A stretch of DNA of 64,000 nucleotides. Origin: Chamaecyparis obtusa (Eukaryota > Streptophyta > Pinopsida > Cupressales > Cupressaceae). The notes under the pieces were generated by a model. It made no database searches, was not told where the DNA came from, and saw only the letters and a list, made by a program, of their open reading frames with translations. The stretch is taken from positions 27,501 to 91,500 of the forward strand of contig BSBK01003566.1 of NCBI GenBank assembly GCA_027943335.1, in the 5' to 3' direction. A program made the position numbers and the translations under genes. Positions 49,701-61,689 of this stretch are shown one piece after another. Position 1 is the first letter of the stretch. The number at the start of each line of letters is the position of its first letter.

Positions 49701-50591
49701 TTTCTTGATGTTGAACTCATTTGATGTGCCTGTATATGATATGTACAATGTACTTTACAAAGTGTTTTATGATTATCTAATTTCAACTTATTATATGATG
49801 CAGCCGAGTGTCGACACAGTCATTATAAAGATGAGATGTTAGTGAATGACTTCTTGCTAATACTACTCTTCCACTAGATCTAGATTTCAACCCTTTTGTG
49901 GATCTACAGGCTCAATCGCGAGCCCACAGGATTGGCCAAGAGAAAACTATGATTGTATATCAATTGATTACAAAATGTTTAGTTGAGGAGAAAATATTGC
50001 AACGATCAAGAAGAAAATGAAATCAAGCCTCAAATTGGTTCATTAGCAAGCAAAGAATTTCGTCATGCACTTCATTCTAGCACCACAAATATTTCTATTA
50101 GAAATGCCTATTCGTCAATGGCCTTGGATTTACAGGACTTGGGAAACCAGGTTACTCATGTTGGGCATTATCCTTGAAATGTAAGTTCATTGCCACCTTT
50201 GGCAAGGCAGTCTCACTCCTCATTTTACAACAAAGGGCAGCCATTTATGGTCCAAGGTTTTTAATTTAGCTGACAAGTGGAGAGCTTCTCAAGGTATTGA
50301 TCTCTTTTGTAGAGAAGTTCTTGATTCATCTCAAGGTTCTCATTTAGGTGACCAACTCCTTGGAGGTCCACAAATAGACCCATTAATTTCCCAAATTGGT
50401 AAAAGGGTAGATGCAATTTTGGAAAGAGTATCCCAATTGAAGAGAAATGGAAATTCCAGTGAGCATGAAGTTATTGTAGATCCAATGGGTGTATCTCCTC
50501 CACTGACAAACATAAATACTTCCAGAGATTTGGGTTTAAATGTAGACTGTTTGTTCCCAAACATGCCCCAGTCGAGCAGATGAACCAGATG
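49701..50591 (+). pseudogene. SNF2-family chromatin remodeller fragment, copy 1 of a tandem pair
   Basis: After TATGATGCAG the plus strand reads PSVDTVII, then in another frame DLQAQSRAHRIGQEKT and VYQLITKCLVEEKILQRSRR. This is motif VI of the SNF2 helicase C-terminal lobe (QxxxRxHRIGQ), which contacts ATP. Downstream, DPLISQIGKRVDAILERVSQ suggests a C-terminal coiled coil. The CHD3/MOM1-like class is possible. Stops and frameshifts between these blocks break the gene. The copy is 891 bp and repeats head to tail at 50592. Confidence 0.7.
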
Positions 50592-51482
50592 TTTCTTGAT
50601 GCTGAACTCATTTGATGTGGTTGTATATGATATGTACGATGTACTTTACAAAGTGTTTTATGATTATCTAATTTCAACTTATTATATGATGCAGCCAAGT
50701 GTCGACACAGTCATTATAAAGATGAGATGTTAGTGAATGACTTCTTGCTAATACTACTCTTCCACCAGATCCAGATTTCAACCCTTTTTTGGATCTACAG
50801 GCTCAATCGCGAGCCCACAGGATTGGCCAAGAGAAAACTGTGATTGTATATCAACTAATTACAAAATGTTCAGTTCAGGAGAAAATATTGCAACGATCAA
50901 GAAGAAAATGAAATCAAGCCTCAAATTGGTTCATTAGCAGGAAAAGAATTTGGTCATGCACTTCATTCTAGCACCACAAATATTTCTATTAGAAATGCCT
51001 ATTCGTCAATGGCCTTGCATTTACAGAACTTGGGAAACCAGGTTACTCATGTTGGGAATTATCCTTGAAATGTAAGTTCATTGCCACCTTTGGCAAGGCA
51101 GTCTCATTCCTCATTTTACAACAAAGGGCAGCCATCTATGGTCCAAGGTTTTAATTCAGCTGACAAGTGGAGAGCTTCTCAAGGCATTGATCTCTTTCGT
51201 AGAGAAGTTCCTTATTCATCTCAAGGTTCGCGTTTAGGTGACCAACTCCTTGGAGGTCCACAAATAGACCCATTAATTTCCCAAATTGTTAAAAGGGTAG
51301 ATGCAATTTTGGAAAGAGTATCCCAATTGAAGAGAAATGGAAATTCCAGTGAGCATGAAGTTATTGCAAATCCAATGGGTGTATCTCCTCCACTGACAAA
51401 TATAACTACTTCCAGAGACTTGAGTTTAAATGGAGACTGTTTGTTCCCAAACATGCCCCAGTCGAGCAGATGAACCAGATGT
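50592..51482 (+). pseudogene. SNF2-family chromatin remodeller fragment, copy 2
   Basis: A near-identical 891-bp repeat of 49701-50591, with the same breaks and only scattered substitutions (for example CTAGATCTAG/CCAGATCCAG). Motif VI reads RAHRIGQEKTVIVYQLI, though its last residues fall in a second frame. The longest open piece (51081-51473) ends CLFPNMPQSSR. Shared disruptions mean the gene was already broken before duplication. Following DNA to about 51700 may be its former 3' end. Confidence 0.7.
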
Positions 51483-51710
51483 TGCTTGAGTAAAGAAGAT
51501 AGTGGTTTATTAAAGCTTCTGCATTATCCCACTTGCTATCAGTTACTACTTTTTGAGCGGCTTGCCAATTGCTTCTGTGCGGGATTTCTATAATATATAA
51601 TGTCCTCATGCAAGTACATGCCAGGTTTTGTAAACATTTTCTCTTGTAAAGGGTTAGTGAGCGATATCAAAGAAAAGGTTCTTGCATGGATTTGTAATGT
51701 CCCTATCCAT

Positions 51711-54700
51711 GCTGAAGTGTCCCTCAAGGTCCCTTTAGCATAAAATCATCAATCTTTGCAGGATCGTATCTCAGAGCTCATGCGAGGTAGCATCAATCCA
51801 ATAGGTGTTACGGGACCGTGTTGTTGGGGCCTACAAAAGCCTGTCTTGGTTTTTAGAGATTCAACTTCATTTAAATTTGGCAACACATTCTCGGTCGATG
51901 TCAGAACTCACAGTGTTCCTCAGTTCAAACGACCAACGTTGCGTATCTTTCCAACCGTCGATTGTAGCATCAAACCATCTATTCCAACAGCTCTGAATGG
52001 TCGAGTAAATGCTAGTGGCAACCTTGTTCAGCACGCACAGTCGGTCGATCCCCACCGATGACTCCGTGCTGAAGTGTCCCTCAAGGTCCCAAATGCATGA
52101 AATCAATGATCTTTGTGGGGTCATATCTTGGGGCTCATGCAAGGTAGCATCGATCTGTCAGGTGCTACAGGACCATGTTATCAGGGCCTACAAATGCCTA
52201 TCTCAGTTTTGAAATATTCAAGTTCATTTAAAATCGACAACACATTCTCGGTCAATGTCAGAACTCACAGTGTTCCTCAGTTCAAACGACCAACATTGTG
52301 TATCCTTCCAACCGTCGGTCATAGCAATGAACCATCTATTCCAACAGCTCCGAATAGTCAGGTAAACGCTAGTGGCAACCTCATTTGGCACGCACAGTAG
52401 TTTGATCCCTGCCGACGACTCCATGCTGAAGTGTCCCTCAAGCTCCCTTTAGCATGAAATCGGTGATCTTTGTAGGGTCATATCTCAGAGCTCATGTGAG
52501 GTAGAATCGATTCATCAGGTGTTACGGGACCATATTGTCGGGGCCTACAAAAGCCTATCTCGGTTTTCAGAGATTCAAGTTCGTTTAAAATCGGCAACAC
52601 ATTCTCAGTCGATGTCAGAACTTAAAGTGTTCCTCAGTTCAAACAGCCAACGTTGCATATCCTTCCAACCATCAGTCGTAGCAATGAACCGTCTGTTCTG
52701 ACAGCTCCAAATGGTTGGGTAAACACTAGTGGCAACCTCGTTTAGCATGCACAGTCTTTCAATCCCCCTCAATGACTTCATGCTAAAGTGTCCCTTAAGG
52801 TCCCTTCAGCATGAAATCAGTGATCTTTGTGGGGTCATATCTCAAAGCTCGTGTGAGGTAGAATCAATCCATTAGGTGTTATGGGACTTTGTTACCAGGG
52901 CCTACAAAAGCCTGTCTCAATTTTTAGAGATTCAACTTCCTTTAAATTTGGCAACACATTCTCGGTAGATGTTATAACTCACAGTGTTCCTTAGTTCAAA
53001 CAGCCAACATTGCATATCTTACCAACTGTCGGTCGTAGCATCAAACTATCTATTCCAACAGCTCCAAATGGCTGGGTAAATGCTAGTGGCAACCTCGTTC
53101 AGCACGCACAGTCTTTCAATCCCCGCCAACGACTCTGTGCTAAAGTGTCTCTCAAGGTCCCAAATGCATGAAATCAGTGATCTTTACGGGGTCATATCTC
53201 AGGGCTCGTGCAAGCTAGCATGGATCTATCAAGTGCTACGGGACCTTATTATTGGGGCCTACAAAAGCCTATCTCAATTTTTAGATATTCAAGTTCGTTT
53301 AAAATCAGCAACACATTCTCAGTCGATGTCAGAACTCACAGTGTTTCTCAGTTCAAATGACCAACGTTACGTATCCTTCCAACTGTCGGTCATAGCAACG
53401 AACCATCTGTTCCAATAGCTCCAAATGGTCAGGTAAATGCTAGTGGCAACCTTCTTTGGCATGCACAATAGTTCGATCCCTGCCGACGACTCTGTGCTGA
53501 AGTGTCCCTCAAGGTCCCTTCAGCATGAAATCGATGATCTTTGCGGGTTCATATCTCAGAGCTCATGTGAAGTAGAATCAATCGGTCAGGTGTTACAGGA
53601 CCGTGTTGCCGAGGCCTACAAAAGCCTGTCTCAATTTTTAGAGATTCAACTTCGTTTAAATTTGGCAACACATTCTCAGTCGATGTCAGAACTCACAGTG
53701 TTCCCCAGTTCAAATGACCAACATTGCGTATCTTTCCAACTGTCGGTCGTGGTAATGAACCATCTATTCCAACAGCTCTGAATGGCTGGATAAACACTAG
53801 TGGCAACCTCGTTTGGCATGCACAGTCGTTTGATCCCCGCTGATGACTCTGTGCTGAAGTGTCCCTCAAGGTTCCAAATGCATGAAATCAGTGATCTTTG
53901 CAGGTTCATATCTCGAGGCTCGTGTGAGGTAGCATGGATATGTCCGATGATATGGGACCGTGTTGTCGAGGACTACAAAATTCTATCTCAGTTTTCAAAG
54001 ATTCAAGTTCATTTAAAATTGGCAACACATTCTTAGTCAATGTCAAAACTTAAAGTGTTCCTCAGTTCAAACAGCCAACGTTGTGTATCCTTCCAACCGT
54101 CACTCGTAGCAACGAATCATCTATTTTGATAGCTCCAAATGGTCGGGTAAACACTAGTGGCAACCTCATTCAACACACACAGTCATTCAATCCCCGCCAA
54201 CGACTCCATGTTGAAGTGTCCGTCAAGGTCCCTTCAGCATGAATCGATGATCTTTGTGGGGTCATATCTCAGAGCTCGTGTGAGATAGAATCGATTGATA
54301 GAGGATAGTGTTGTTAGGGGCTACAAAAGCCTATCTCAATTTTCAGAGATTCAAGTTCATTTAAATTTGGCAACACATTCTCGGTCGATGTGAGAACTCA
54401 TAGTGTTCCTCAGTTTAGACGACCAACATTGCATATCCTTCCAACTGTCGCTCGTAGCAACGAACCATCTATTCCAATAGCTCCAAATGGTTGGGTAAAC
54501 ACTAGTGGAAACCCCAATCACCACGCACAGTAGTTCGATCCCCGCTAACAACTCTGTACTGAAGTGTCCCTCAAGGTCCCTTCAGCATGAAATTGGTGAT
54601 CTTTGTGGGGTCATATCTCGGAGCTCATGCGAGGTAGAATCGATCCGTTAGGTGTTACAGAACCATGTTCCCGCGGTCTACAAAAGTCTGTCTCAATTTT

Positions 54701-57700
54701 AAAAGATTCAACTTACTTTAAATTTGGCAACACATTCTCAGTCAATGTTAGAACTCATAGTGTTCCTTAGTTCAAATGGCCAACATTGCGTATCTTTGCA
54801 ACTGTTGGTCGTAGCATCGAACCATCTATTCCAATAGCTTCAAATGGCTGGGTAAACACTAGTGGAAACCTCATTCAGCACGCACATTCTTTCGAGCCCT
54901 GCTGATGGCTCTGTGCTGAAGTGTCCCTCAAGGTCACAAATGCATGAAATCAATGATCTTTGTGAGGTCATATCTTGGGGCTCATGCAAGGTAGCATGGA
55001 TCTATCAGGTGCTACGGGACCATGTTGTTAGAGCCTACAAAAGCCTATCTCGGTTTTCAAAAATTCAAGTTTGTTTAAAATAGGCAACACATTCTCGGTC
55101 GATGTCAGAACTCAAAGTGTTCCTCAGTTCAAATAGCCAACATTGCGTATCCTTCCAACTGTCAGTCGTAGCAATGAACCATCTATTCCGACAGCTTCGA
55201 ATGGTCGGGTAAATGCTAGTGAAAACCTCATTCGGCATGCACAGTCGTTCCATCCCCGCCGACGACTCCGTGCTAAAGTGTCCCTCAAGGTCCCTTCAGC
55301 ATGAAATCGGTAATCTTTGTGGGGTCTATCTCGGAGCTCGTGTGAGTTAGAATCAATCCGTTAGGTGCTACGGGACAGTGTTTCCAGAGCCTACAAAAGC
55401 CTGTCTCAATTTTCAGAGATTCAAGTTAGTTTAAATTTCGCAACACATTCTCGGTCGATGTTAGAACTCACAATGTTCCTCAATTCAAACGACCAACATT
55501 GCGTATCCTTCCAATCGTCAGTTGTAGCAACAAACCATCTATTCCAACAGCTTTGAATGGCCGGGTAAACACTAGTGGCAACCTCATTCACCACGCACAG
55601 TAGTTCGATCCCCACCGATGACTCTGTGCTGAAGTGTCCCTCAAGGTTCCAAATGCATGAAATTGACAATCTTTGCGGGGTCATATCTCAGAGCTCGTGC
55701 AATGTAGAATTGATCTGTTAGTTGCTACAGGACTGTGTTGCCGAGGCCTACAAAAGCCTGTCTTGATTTTCAGAGATTCAAGTTCGTTTAAAATCGGCAA
55801 CACATTCTCGGGCAATGTCAGAACTCAAAGTGTTCCTCAGTTCAAACAGCCAATGTTGCGTATCCTTCCAACCGTCGGTCGTAACAACGAACTGTCTATT
55901 CCAACAGCTCTGAATGGTTGGGTAAATGCTAGTGGCAACCTTGTTTGGCATGCATAGTCATTCGATCCCCGACGATGACTCTGTGCTGAAGTGTCCCTCA
56001 AGGTCCCTTTAGCATGAAATCAATGATCTTTGTGGGATCATATCTCAGAGCTCGTGCAAGGTAGAATCGATCCATCACATGCTACAAGACAGTGTTGTCG
56101 GGGCATACAAAAGCCTATCTCAATTTTTAGAGATTCAACTTTGTTTAAATTTGGCAACACGTTCCTGGTCGATGTCAGAACTCAAAGTGTTCCTTAGTTC
56201 AAACGGCCAACATTGTGTATCTTTCAAACCATCGGTCGTAGCGTCGAACCGTCAGTTCCAACAATTTTGAATGGTCAGGTAAACGCTAGGGGAAACCTCA
56301 TTTGGCACACACAGTCGTTCGAACCCCATCGATGACTCCAGGCCGAAGTGTCCCTCAAGGTCCCAAATGCATGAAATCAACAATCTTTGAGGGGTCATAT
56401 CTCAGAGCTCGTGCGAGGTACCATGGATTCGTCAAGTGCTATAGGACCATGTTGCCAAGGCCTACAATAGCATGTCTTGGTTTTCAGAGATTCAAGTCCG
56501 TTTATATTTGGAAACACATTCTCGGTCAATGTCAGATTTCATGGTGTTCCTCAATAGAAAATGGACAACATTGCATATCTTTCCAATCATTGGTCGTAGC
56601 ATCGAACCGTCTATTCCGACAGCTCCGAATGGTTGAGTAAACACTAGGGGTAACCTCGTTCGGCTCGCACAGTTGTTCGAACCCATGTTGACGACTTCAG
56701 GCCAAAGTGTCCCTCAAGGTCCCAACAACGTGAAATCAATGATCTTTGCGGGGTCATATCTATCTCGGGGCTCGTGCAAGGTAGCATCGATCCATCAAGT
56801 GCTACGAGACTGTGTTACCGAGGCCTACAATAGCCTATCTCAATTTTCAGCGATTCAAGTTCATTTATATTTGGAAACACATTCTCGATCGATGTCAGAA
56901 CTCATAATGTTCCTCAATTCAAATGGTCAACATTGCATATCTTTCCAACCATCGGTCGCAGCATCGAACCGTCTGTTCCAATAGCTCCAAATGGCCAAGT
57001 AAACGCTAGGGAAAACCTTCTTCGGCACACAGTCGTTCAAACCCTGTCGACGACTTCGGGCCAAAGTGTCCCTCAAGGTCTCTTAAGCATGAAATCAACA
57101 ATCTTTGCGGAGTCATATCTCGAAGCTCGTGTGAGGTAGCATGGATCCGTCAAGTGCTACAAGACCATGTTGCCGGGGCCTACAAAATTTTGTCTCATTT
57201 TTCAGAGATTCAGGTTCCTTTAAAATTGGCAACACATTCTCGATCGATGTCAAAACTCACAATGTTCCTCAGTTCAAATGGCCAACGTTGCGTATCTTTC
57301 CAATCGTCGATCGTAGCATCGATCCATCTATTCCAACAACTCTGAATAGCTGGGTAAACACTAGTGGCAACCTCGTTCAGCACACACAGTCATTCGAACC
57401 CCGCCGACGACTCCGTGCCGAAGTGTCCCTCAAGGTCTCTTAAGCATGAAATCAGTGATCTTTGTGGGGTCATATCTCGGAGCTCGTGCGAGGTAGCATC
57501 AATCTGTTAGGTGCTACAAGACCGTGTTGCCAAGGCCTACAATAGCCTGTATCAGTTTTCAGAGATTCAAGTTCATTTATATTTGACAATATGTTCTCGG
57601 TCGATGTCAGAACTCACAGTGTTCCTCAGTTCAAATGACCAACATTGTGTATCTTTCAAACTGTCGGTCGTAGCATCAAACCGTTTGTTCCAACAACTTT

Positions 57701-57774
57701 GAATGGCCAGATAAAAGCTACTGACAACCTTTTTTGGCAAACACAATCGTTCGAACGATGCTGACAACTCCGGG
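51711..57774. repeat. Satellite array: 17 tandem units of 357 bp
   Basis: Unit starts (at GCTGAAGTGTCCCTCAAGGT or its variant): 51711, 52068, 52425, 52782, 53139, 53496, 53853, 54210, 54558, 54915, 55272, 55628, 55985, 56342, 56701, 57060, 57417. Almost all spacings are 357; one unit is 348, one 356 and two 359. Conserved blocks include GGCAACACATTCTCGGTCGA and TCAGAACTCACAGTGTTCCT. Much variation is CG to TG or CA, as expected from methylated DNA. The unit is richer in GC than its surroundings. Because 357 is a multiple of three, open stretches recur in each unit on both strands, but stops recur too and no protein family is recognised. Confidence 0.95.
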
Positions 57775-57851
57775 GTGAGCAGTAGGATGAGTGCAATTAT
57801 GTATTCTAGTGTTTGTCATTAACAATTAGTCACTTAGGGGACAATTAGAAG

Positions 57852-58016
57852 TTAGTTTGTAAAAGCATAAGGTTGCACATCCACATCTGTCGTAGTAATC
57901 TTATTAATAAAAGAACTCTTACCAACATTAGGGTACCCACATATCAAAATAGGCTTGGTATTGGGGTCAATAGACGACAACCTTGCCATATGTTGCCTCA
58001 CCTGTTCAAGGCCATG
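57852..58016 (-). pseudogene. NOG1: NOG1 (nucleolar GTP-binding protein 1) fragment
   Basis: The minus strand reads [20 protein letters not shown], then [20 protein letters not shown], then [11 protein letters not shown] and a stop at 57852-57854. [10 protein letters not shown] is the P-loop (G1) of the OBG/NOG1 GTPases, and the preceding [17 protein letters not shown] block is diagnostic for NOG1, a factor in 60S ribosome assembly. Only about 55 of some 670 residues remain. The stop lies where family members continue with TTKSL, so a one-base insertion probably caused it. The fragment begins only 78 bp from the satellite array. Confidence 0.85.
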
Positions 58017-58597
58017 TCTTTATATTGTGACTGTCTCATGGAACAGGGAACACACCAATGAACATAAATGTTTCATTCCAAGTGACCTTGGATAGGTTGT
58101 GACATAGAAATATTGCCTTTTATTATATTTATACATTTCTGGATTCATTTCATTACTTTTTTTATTATTACAGTCAAGGAATTGACTGTTATTGAGGACA
58201 GTGACTGGCATTTGTAGCACAATCACCAAGTTAAACATACATTGATAAACATACAAGCATAACTATAAGGCATGGGAAATTTACAAAGCATAAGACATCC
58301 ACATAAACATAAATTAGTATACATCAATACACCAAACACATGAATTGCATACCTAAAACATAAAAAATATATATTCGTAGGGCATGAAGTCAAATATATA
58401 TGTCCAATAATGTCATACATTGAATATATTCAATATAGTAAAACTGGCTTCCTCAAAACCAAATGGATGTACAACGTATCACTTATACAATATACAAAAA
58501 ATATGTCCACTAATGCCATATAGGCATACAATCCATATCCCTAATCTAGTCCTTTCCCGCTAGGGGAAGAAAACAAATCCTGTGCTATCTTTGATCG
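58017..58597. other. Non-coding, no gene seen
   Basis: AT-rich, stops in all frames. It lies between the NOG1 fragment and the last exon of the unknown gene. Nothing recognised. Confidence 0.5.
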
Positions 58598-60911
58598 TCA
58601 CATCGATGTAGATGTAGTGGATGTTGCAGTCTTCCGAGTGCACTCACTCGTCCTCCTATCTAGACTCTTCTATAGCTTGACTTGATAAAAAAAAATTTAA
58701 ATAGAGATAACTAATATACATCAAAATTGAATAATACAATGACATAAAATTGAATATTCACTTATCGCTAGCAAATAGTCACTATGTTCATCCACCAAAG
58801 GCGCATGCTGGCGATCTGGAGTAATAAGTCCCTACAACAATGATCAAAATAATAATTAAAATACATACATGGATATCATTATAAAATTCAATACAAACTA
58901 TTAAAATAACAATTAAAGTTAAGTGATCTCTTTCATACCTTAGTGCTTCAAAACTAGCTATTGTTGTAGCTACTCCACAATCCAAAGTATCACGAACAAA
59001 AGGAGGAGTCTCTTATGTCAAAAGATGAAAATGAAACAAAAAAAGTATTATGTAGTTATCAAGATTACATATATTTTTTACAACCCTACTAATGAGTAAT
59101 GATACCTCCGTGAAGGTTCCACCGCGTCCTCGAATGTGTGGTGTCGAAGTCGAAGCTCCAACATTCAACTAGTGCACATGTACATGGAAAATTATAAGAT
59201 AACCATTCATATAAGAACGTACTACTAACATGTTAATTATAATGCATTATTACATGTATACCTGTGGACTCAATGGTGACCTCACAAATCCAAGTGAAAG
59301 AATGTAATCATTGTGCCTCTGGATTTTGATCATAATTTATCTAGTAATTTAGTCATTCATTCATTAATTATATATGATCAAGTAAATCCAATTAATATGC
59401 AAATAAAGATACCTCAAGGAAAGTTGCACGATGCCCTTCGCTGTCTGTTGTGAACATCGATGGTCCACCAGTGCACATCTAATGCACATGCACAATAAGT
59501 TAGGATACAATTATTCATATAATTACATAATAATCAAATATGTTAATTAAATGTTTTATTCGAAACATACTTGTGGAATTGACGATGATGTGTAAAAGGG
59601 GACATTAGGATCATTGCCACTTCCACTGCCACCGCCACCGCCACTGACACTCTTGCCCTGAATTTTCATCATAAACAATAGATACTAAATTAAATAGTTA
59701 TTCTTTTATAAATGAAATATGATCAAAGCAATTTAATGAACTTGGAAATATTTACCTGTGTGTCAATGCCAAATGTCATATTTAGAAAGCTATCAGTCAT
59801 CATTCCAGAATCCTCTTCCTCTCTCTCGCCAATACCCAATGTGCACAAGCATCCACATGACCGACAAACATGCCCCCTTGAAGATTGACCATGGTCACCC
59901 TCAACTAAAGGAGTGGCACACTGAATGAGAGTTTGTGTCAAAGCACTAATCGTGCCTAGTGTGTCTGCCTCTACATGTTCCTTCACAATGGAAGGAATAC
60001 TAACATGATCCACCTGTGGCTTGCCAATAGCAGCCCTAGGTGCATTAGGGTCACGTTGTGCCCCCACTCGATCAAATAATGACCCCCCTCATCGACCCTA
60101 AGAATCCAGAATGTCAAAATAATTTGGCACCTCCTTGAGTACAAACTCACAATAGAGTTTCCTCAAGAAATATATAGGAACCTCATGATTGTTACAAGGA
60201 GGCGAATCAAAGACCATCCTCCATCTCTACGAAAAATTGTTTTTAATGTCTTCATTTACGCACCAATGAATTGGGAACCTCTTTGTTGTAGTTCTAAGAG
60301 TATTTGTGTCCCCTGGTTTTTTAAATAGCTTGCAAGTGTCATCTTTTGTGATTTTTTTCTTTTTTATGTCTGCATAAGATAATTTATTTGCATAATATTG
60401 TTTTTGTTCTTCTCTTTTATCCTGCCATAAATTAATTTGCCCACTAACCGCACTTACGTGGGTCAAGATTGCTTCCAATGATTTTGCAAGTATTTCCCTT
60501 CTGGGATTTGTACCACCAGAATCTTTTAACCTATTAATTAAAGATTCTAATTCTGTTTGCCCTCTTTCAATTTGGTTCATCAAATTTTGTTGTGTTCCAA
60601 GAGGAGGTTTCTCGATTGGTGGAGGCAATTGAGCTTCATTTTCTTCATTCGGTTCTTCATTTGGTTCTTCATGAGGAGACAGAGGGTTTGGTGGAGGGTT
60701 TGGTGGAGAGTTCGGTTGAGGGAGATTATTTCTTCCTGGCAATTAAAAAAACTACATTTTAAAATCTCCATTACACAACAAATTTAAACAAAAACAAATT
60801 TTAACAAAACAAATTGCAACAAAATTGAAATTTTAAAACAAATAAGAGGCATGGGCTGTAAAAACACTTACCTCTTCTTCTGGATCGAACTTGATGACGT
60901 CGTGGAGCCAT
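58598..60911 (-). pseudogene. Unknown multi-exon gene, with nonsense codons
   Basis: Exon 1, 60911-60872 (ATG; MAPRRHQVRSRRR, donor GTAAGT). Exon 2, 60735-59756 (980 nt, Pro-rich then charged; ends SFLNMTFGIDTQ). Exon 3, 59657-59571 (Gly-rich). Exon 4, 59478-59413. Exon 5, 59318-59262. Exon 6, 59168-59106. Probable exons 7-9, 59009-58939, 58831-58762 and 58669-58598. All introns are GT-AG, and exons 1-6 join in frame, almost all in phase 0. Exon 2 contains three in-frame stops (near 60224, 60090 and 60080) and a Cys-rich CRSCGCLC segment. Exon 8 is open only in a frame that does not match its predecessor. Exons 3-4 and 5-6 are a diverged duplicated pair. No known domain recognised; it may be transposon-related. 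Confidence 0.55.
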
Positions 60912-61070
60912 TTGATGGATGGATGAATGAAAAAAATTGGTTCACAAGCCAAAAGAAGAGTGTGTGCACACTTAGGAAGCCCTTCTTAGCTGAAAATGTG
61001 GGTTTGAAGAAAACAAAATAAGCTTTCAAACCCGCAACAAGCTTTAAGAAGGCTTTTTCAAAGTGTGTGA

Positions 61071-61140
61071 GCGCTATAGGGCGCACGCGCTTTGAAAAAC
61101 ACTAAAAAAGTATTTTCCAAAGCGTGTGCGCCCTATAGCG
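61071..61140. repeat. Strong hairpin upstream of the unknown gene
   Basis: Arms 61071-61094 and 61118-61141 (CGCTATAGGGCGCAC...GCTTTG) are complementary at 22 of 24 positions. The stem continues inward through AAAACACT/AGTATTTT. A second short inverted pair, AGGGCGTG...CACGCCCT, lies at 61197-61226. GC-rich in an AT-rich region and about 160 bp upstream of the ATG at 60911. Confidence 0.8.
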
Positions 61141-61141
61141 T

Positions 61142-61689
61142 GCACGCACTTTGTTTTGGATTGTCCAAGCCTAAGGATTGGGCAACCCAAGACATAGGGC
61201 GTGCACGTTATAGGGCACACGCCCTTTAGTGCGTACACACTATGCGTGATGGGGGACCAAAAAGAAAAGTGGCATCTTTTTGGTCCCCCGTCTTTGTGCA
61301 CTTACCCCATGTCTCTTCTTGTCCTTGTCATGTACAAATAAAAAGAGATCGATGCATTTGGAAAACACGTACAATCAGATAGTGCTATTACATTTGCAAT
61401 GATCCTAAAACCTTAACAATGATTATATCACCATGTTCATCTAGCAGGCAGGGTAATTTTCCTATCAACTATAACCTAAGATAGAGGAAGCCTATGAGGG
61501 CTTATATTATTTAGCAAAAAGGGAACAAACTACCCAAAGGGTTGATATCATTGGAGACTCTTTTTTACTGCGATGATGCAAGAAATTACAAGTAGGGTTT
61601 TTTTGCTAACAAAGGAGACTATATAAACTTGGATGTTAGAGACAATGGGAAACTAAAAGTTTGAAAATTAGTATCTCAAGAAGATAAGA
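61142..61689. other. Non-coding, promoter side of the unknown gene and edge of a Ty3 relic
   Basis: Apart from the GC-rich inverted words ending near 61230, nothing is recognised. From about 61490 weakly Ty3-like residues may begin. Confidence 0.4.

Noticed and set aside
51756..57767. Dozens of 60-114-codon open frames on both strands
   Set aside because: They repeat with the 357-bp satellite unit, carry stops at corresponding places and match no protein family.
51711..57774. Regular repeats considered as a CRISPR array
   Set aside because: Units are 357 bp, contiguous and similar throughout. There are no short repeats with unique spacers, and the DNA is plant nuclear.
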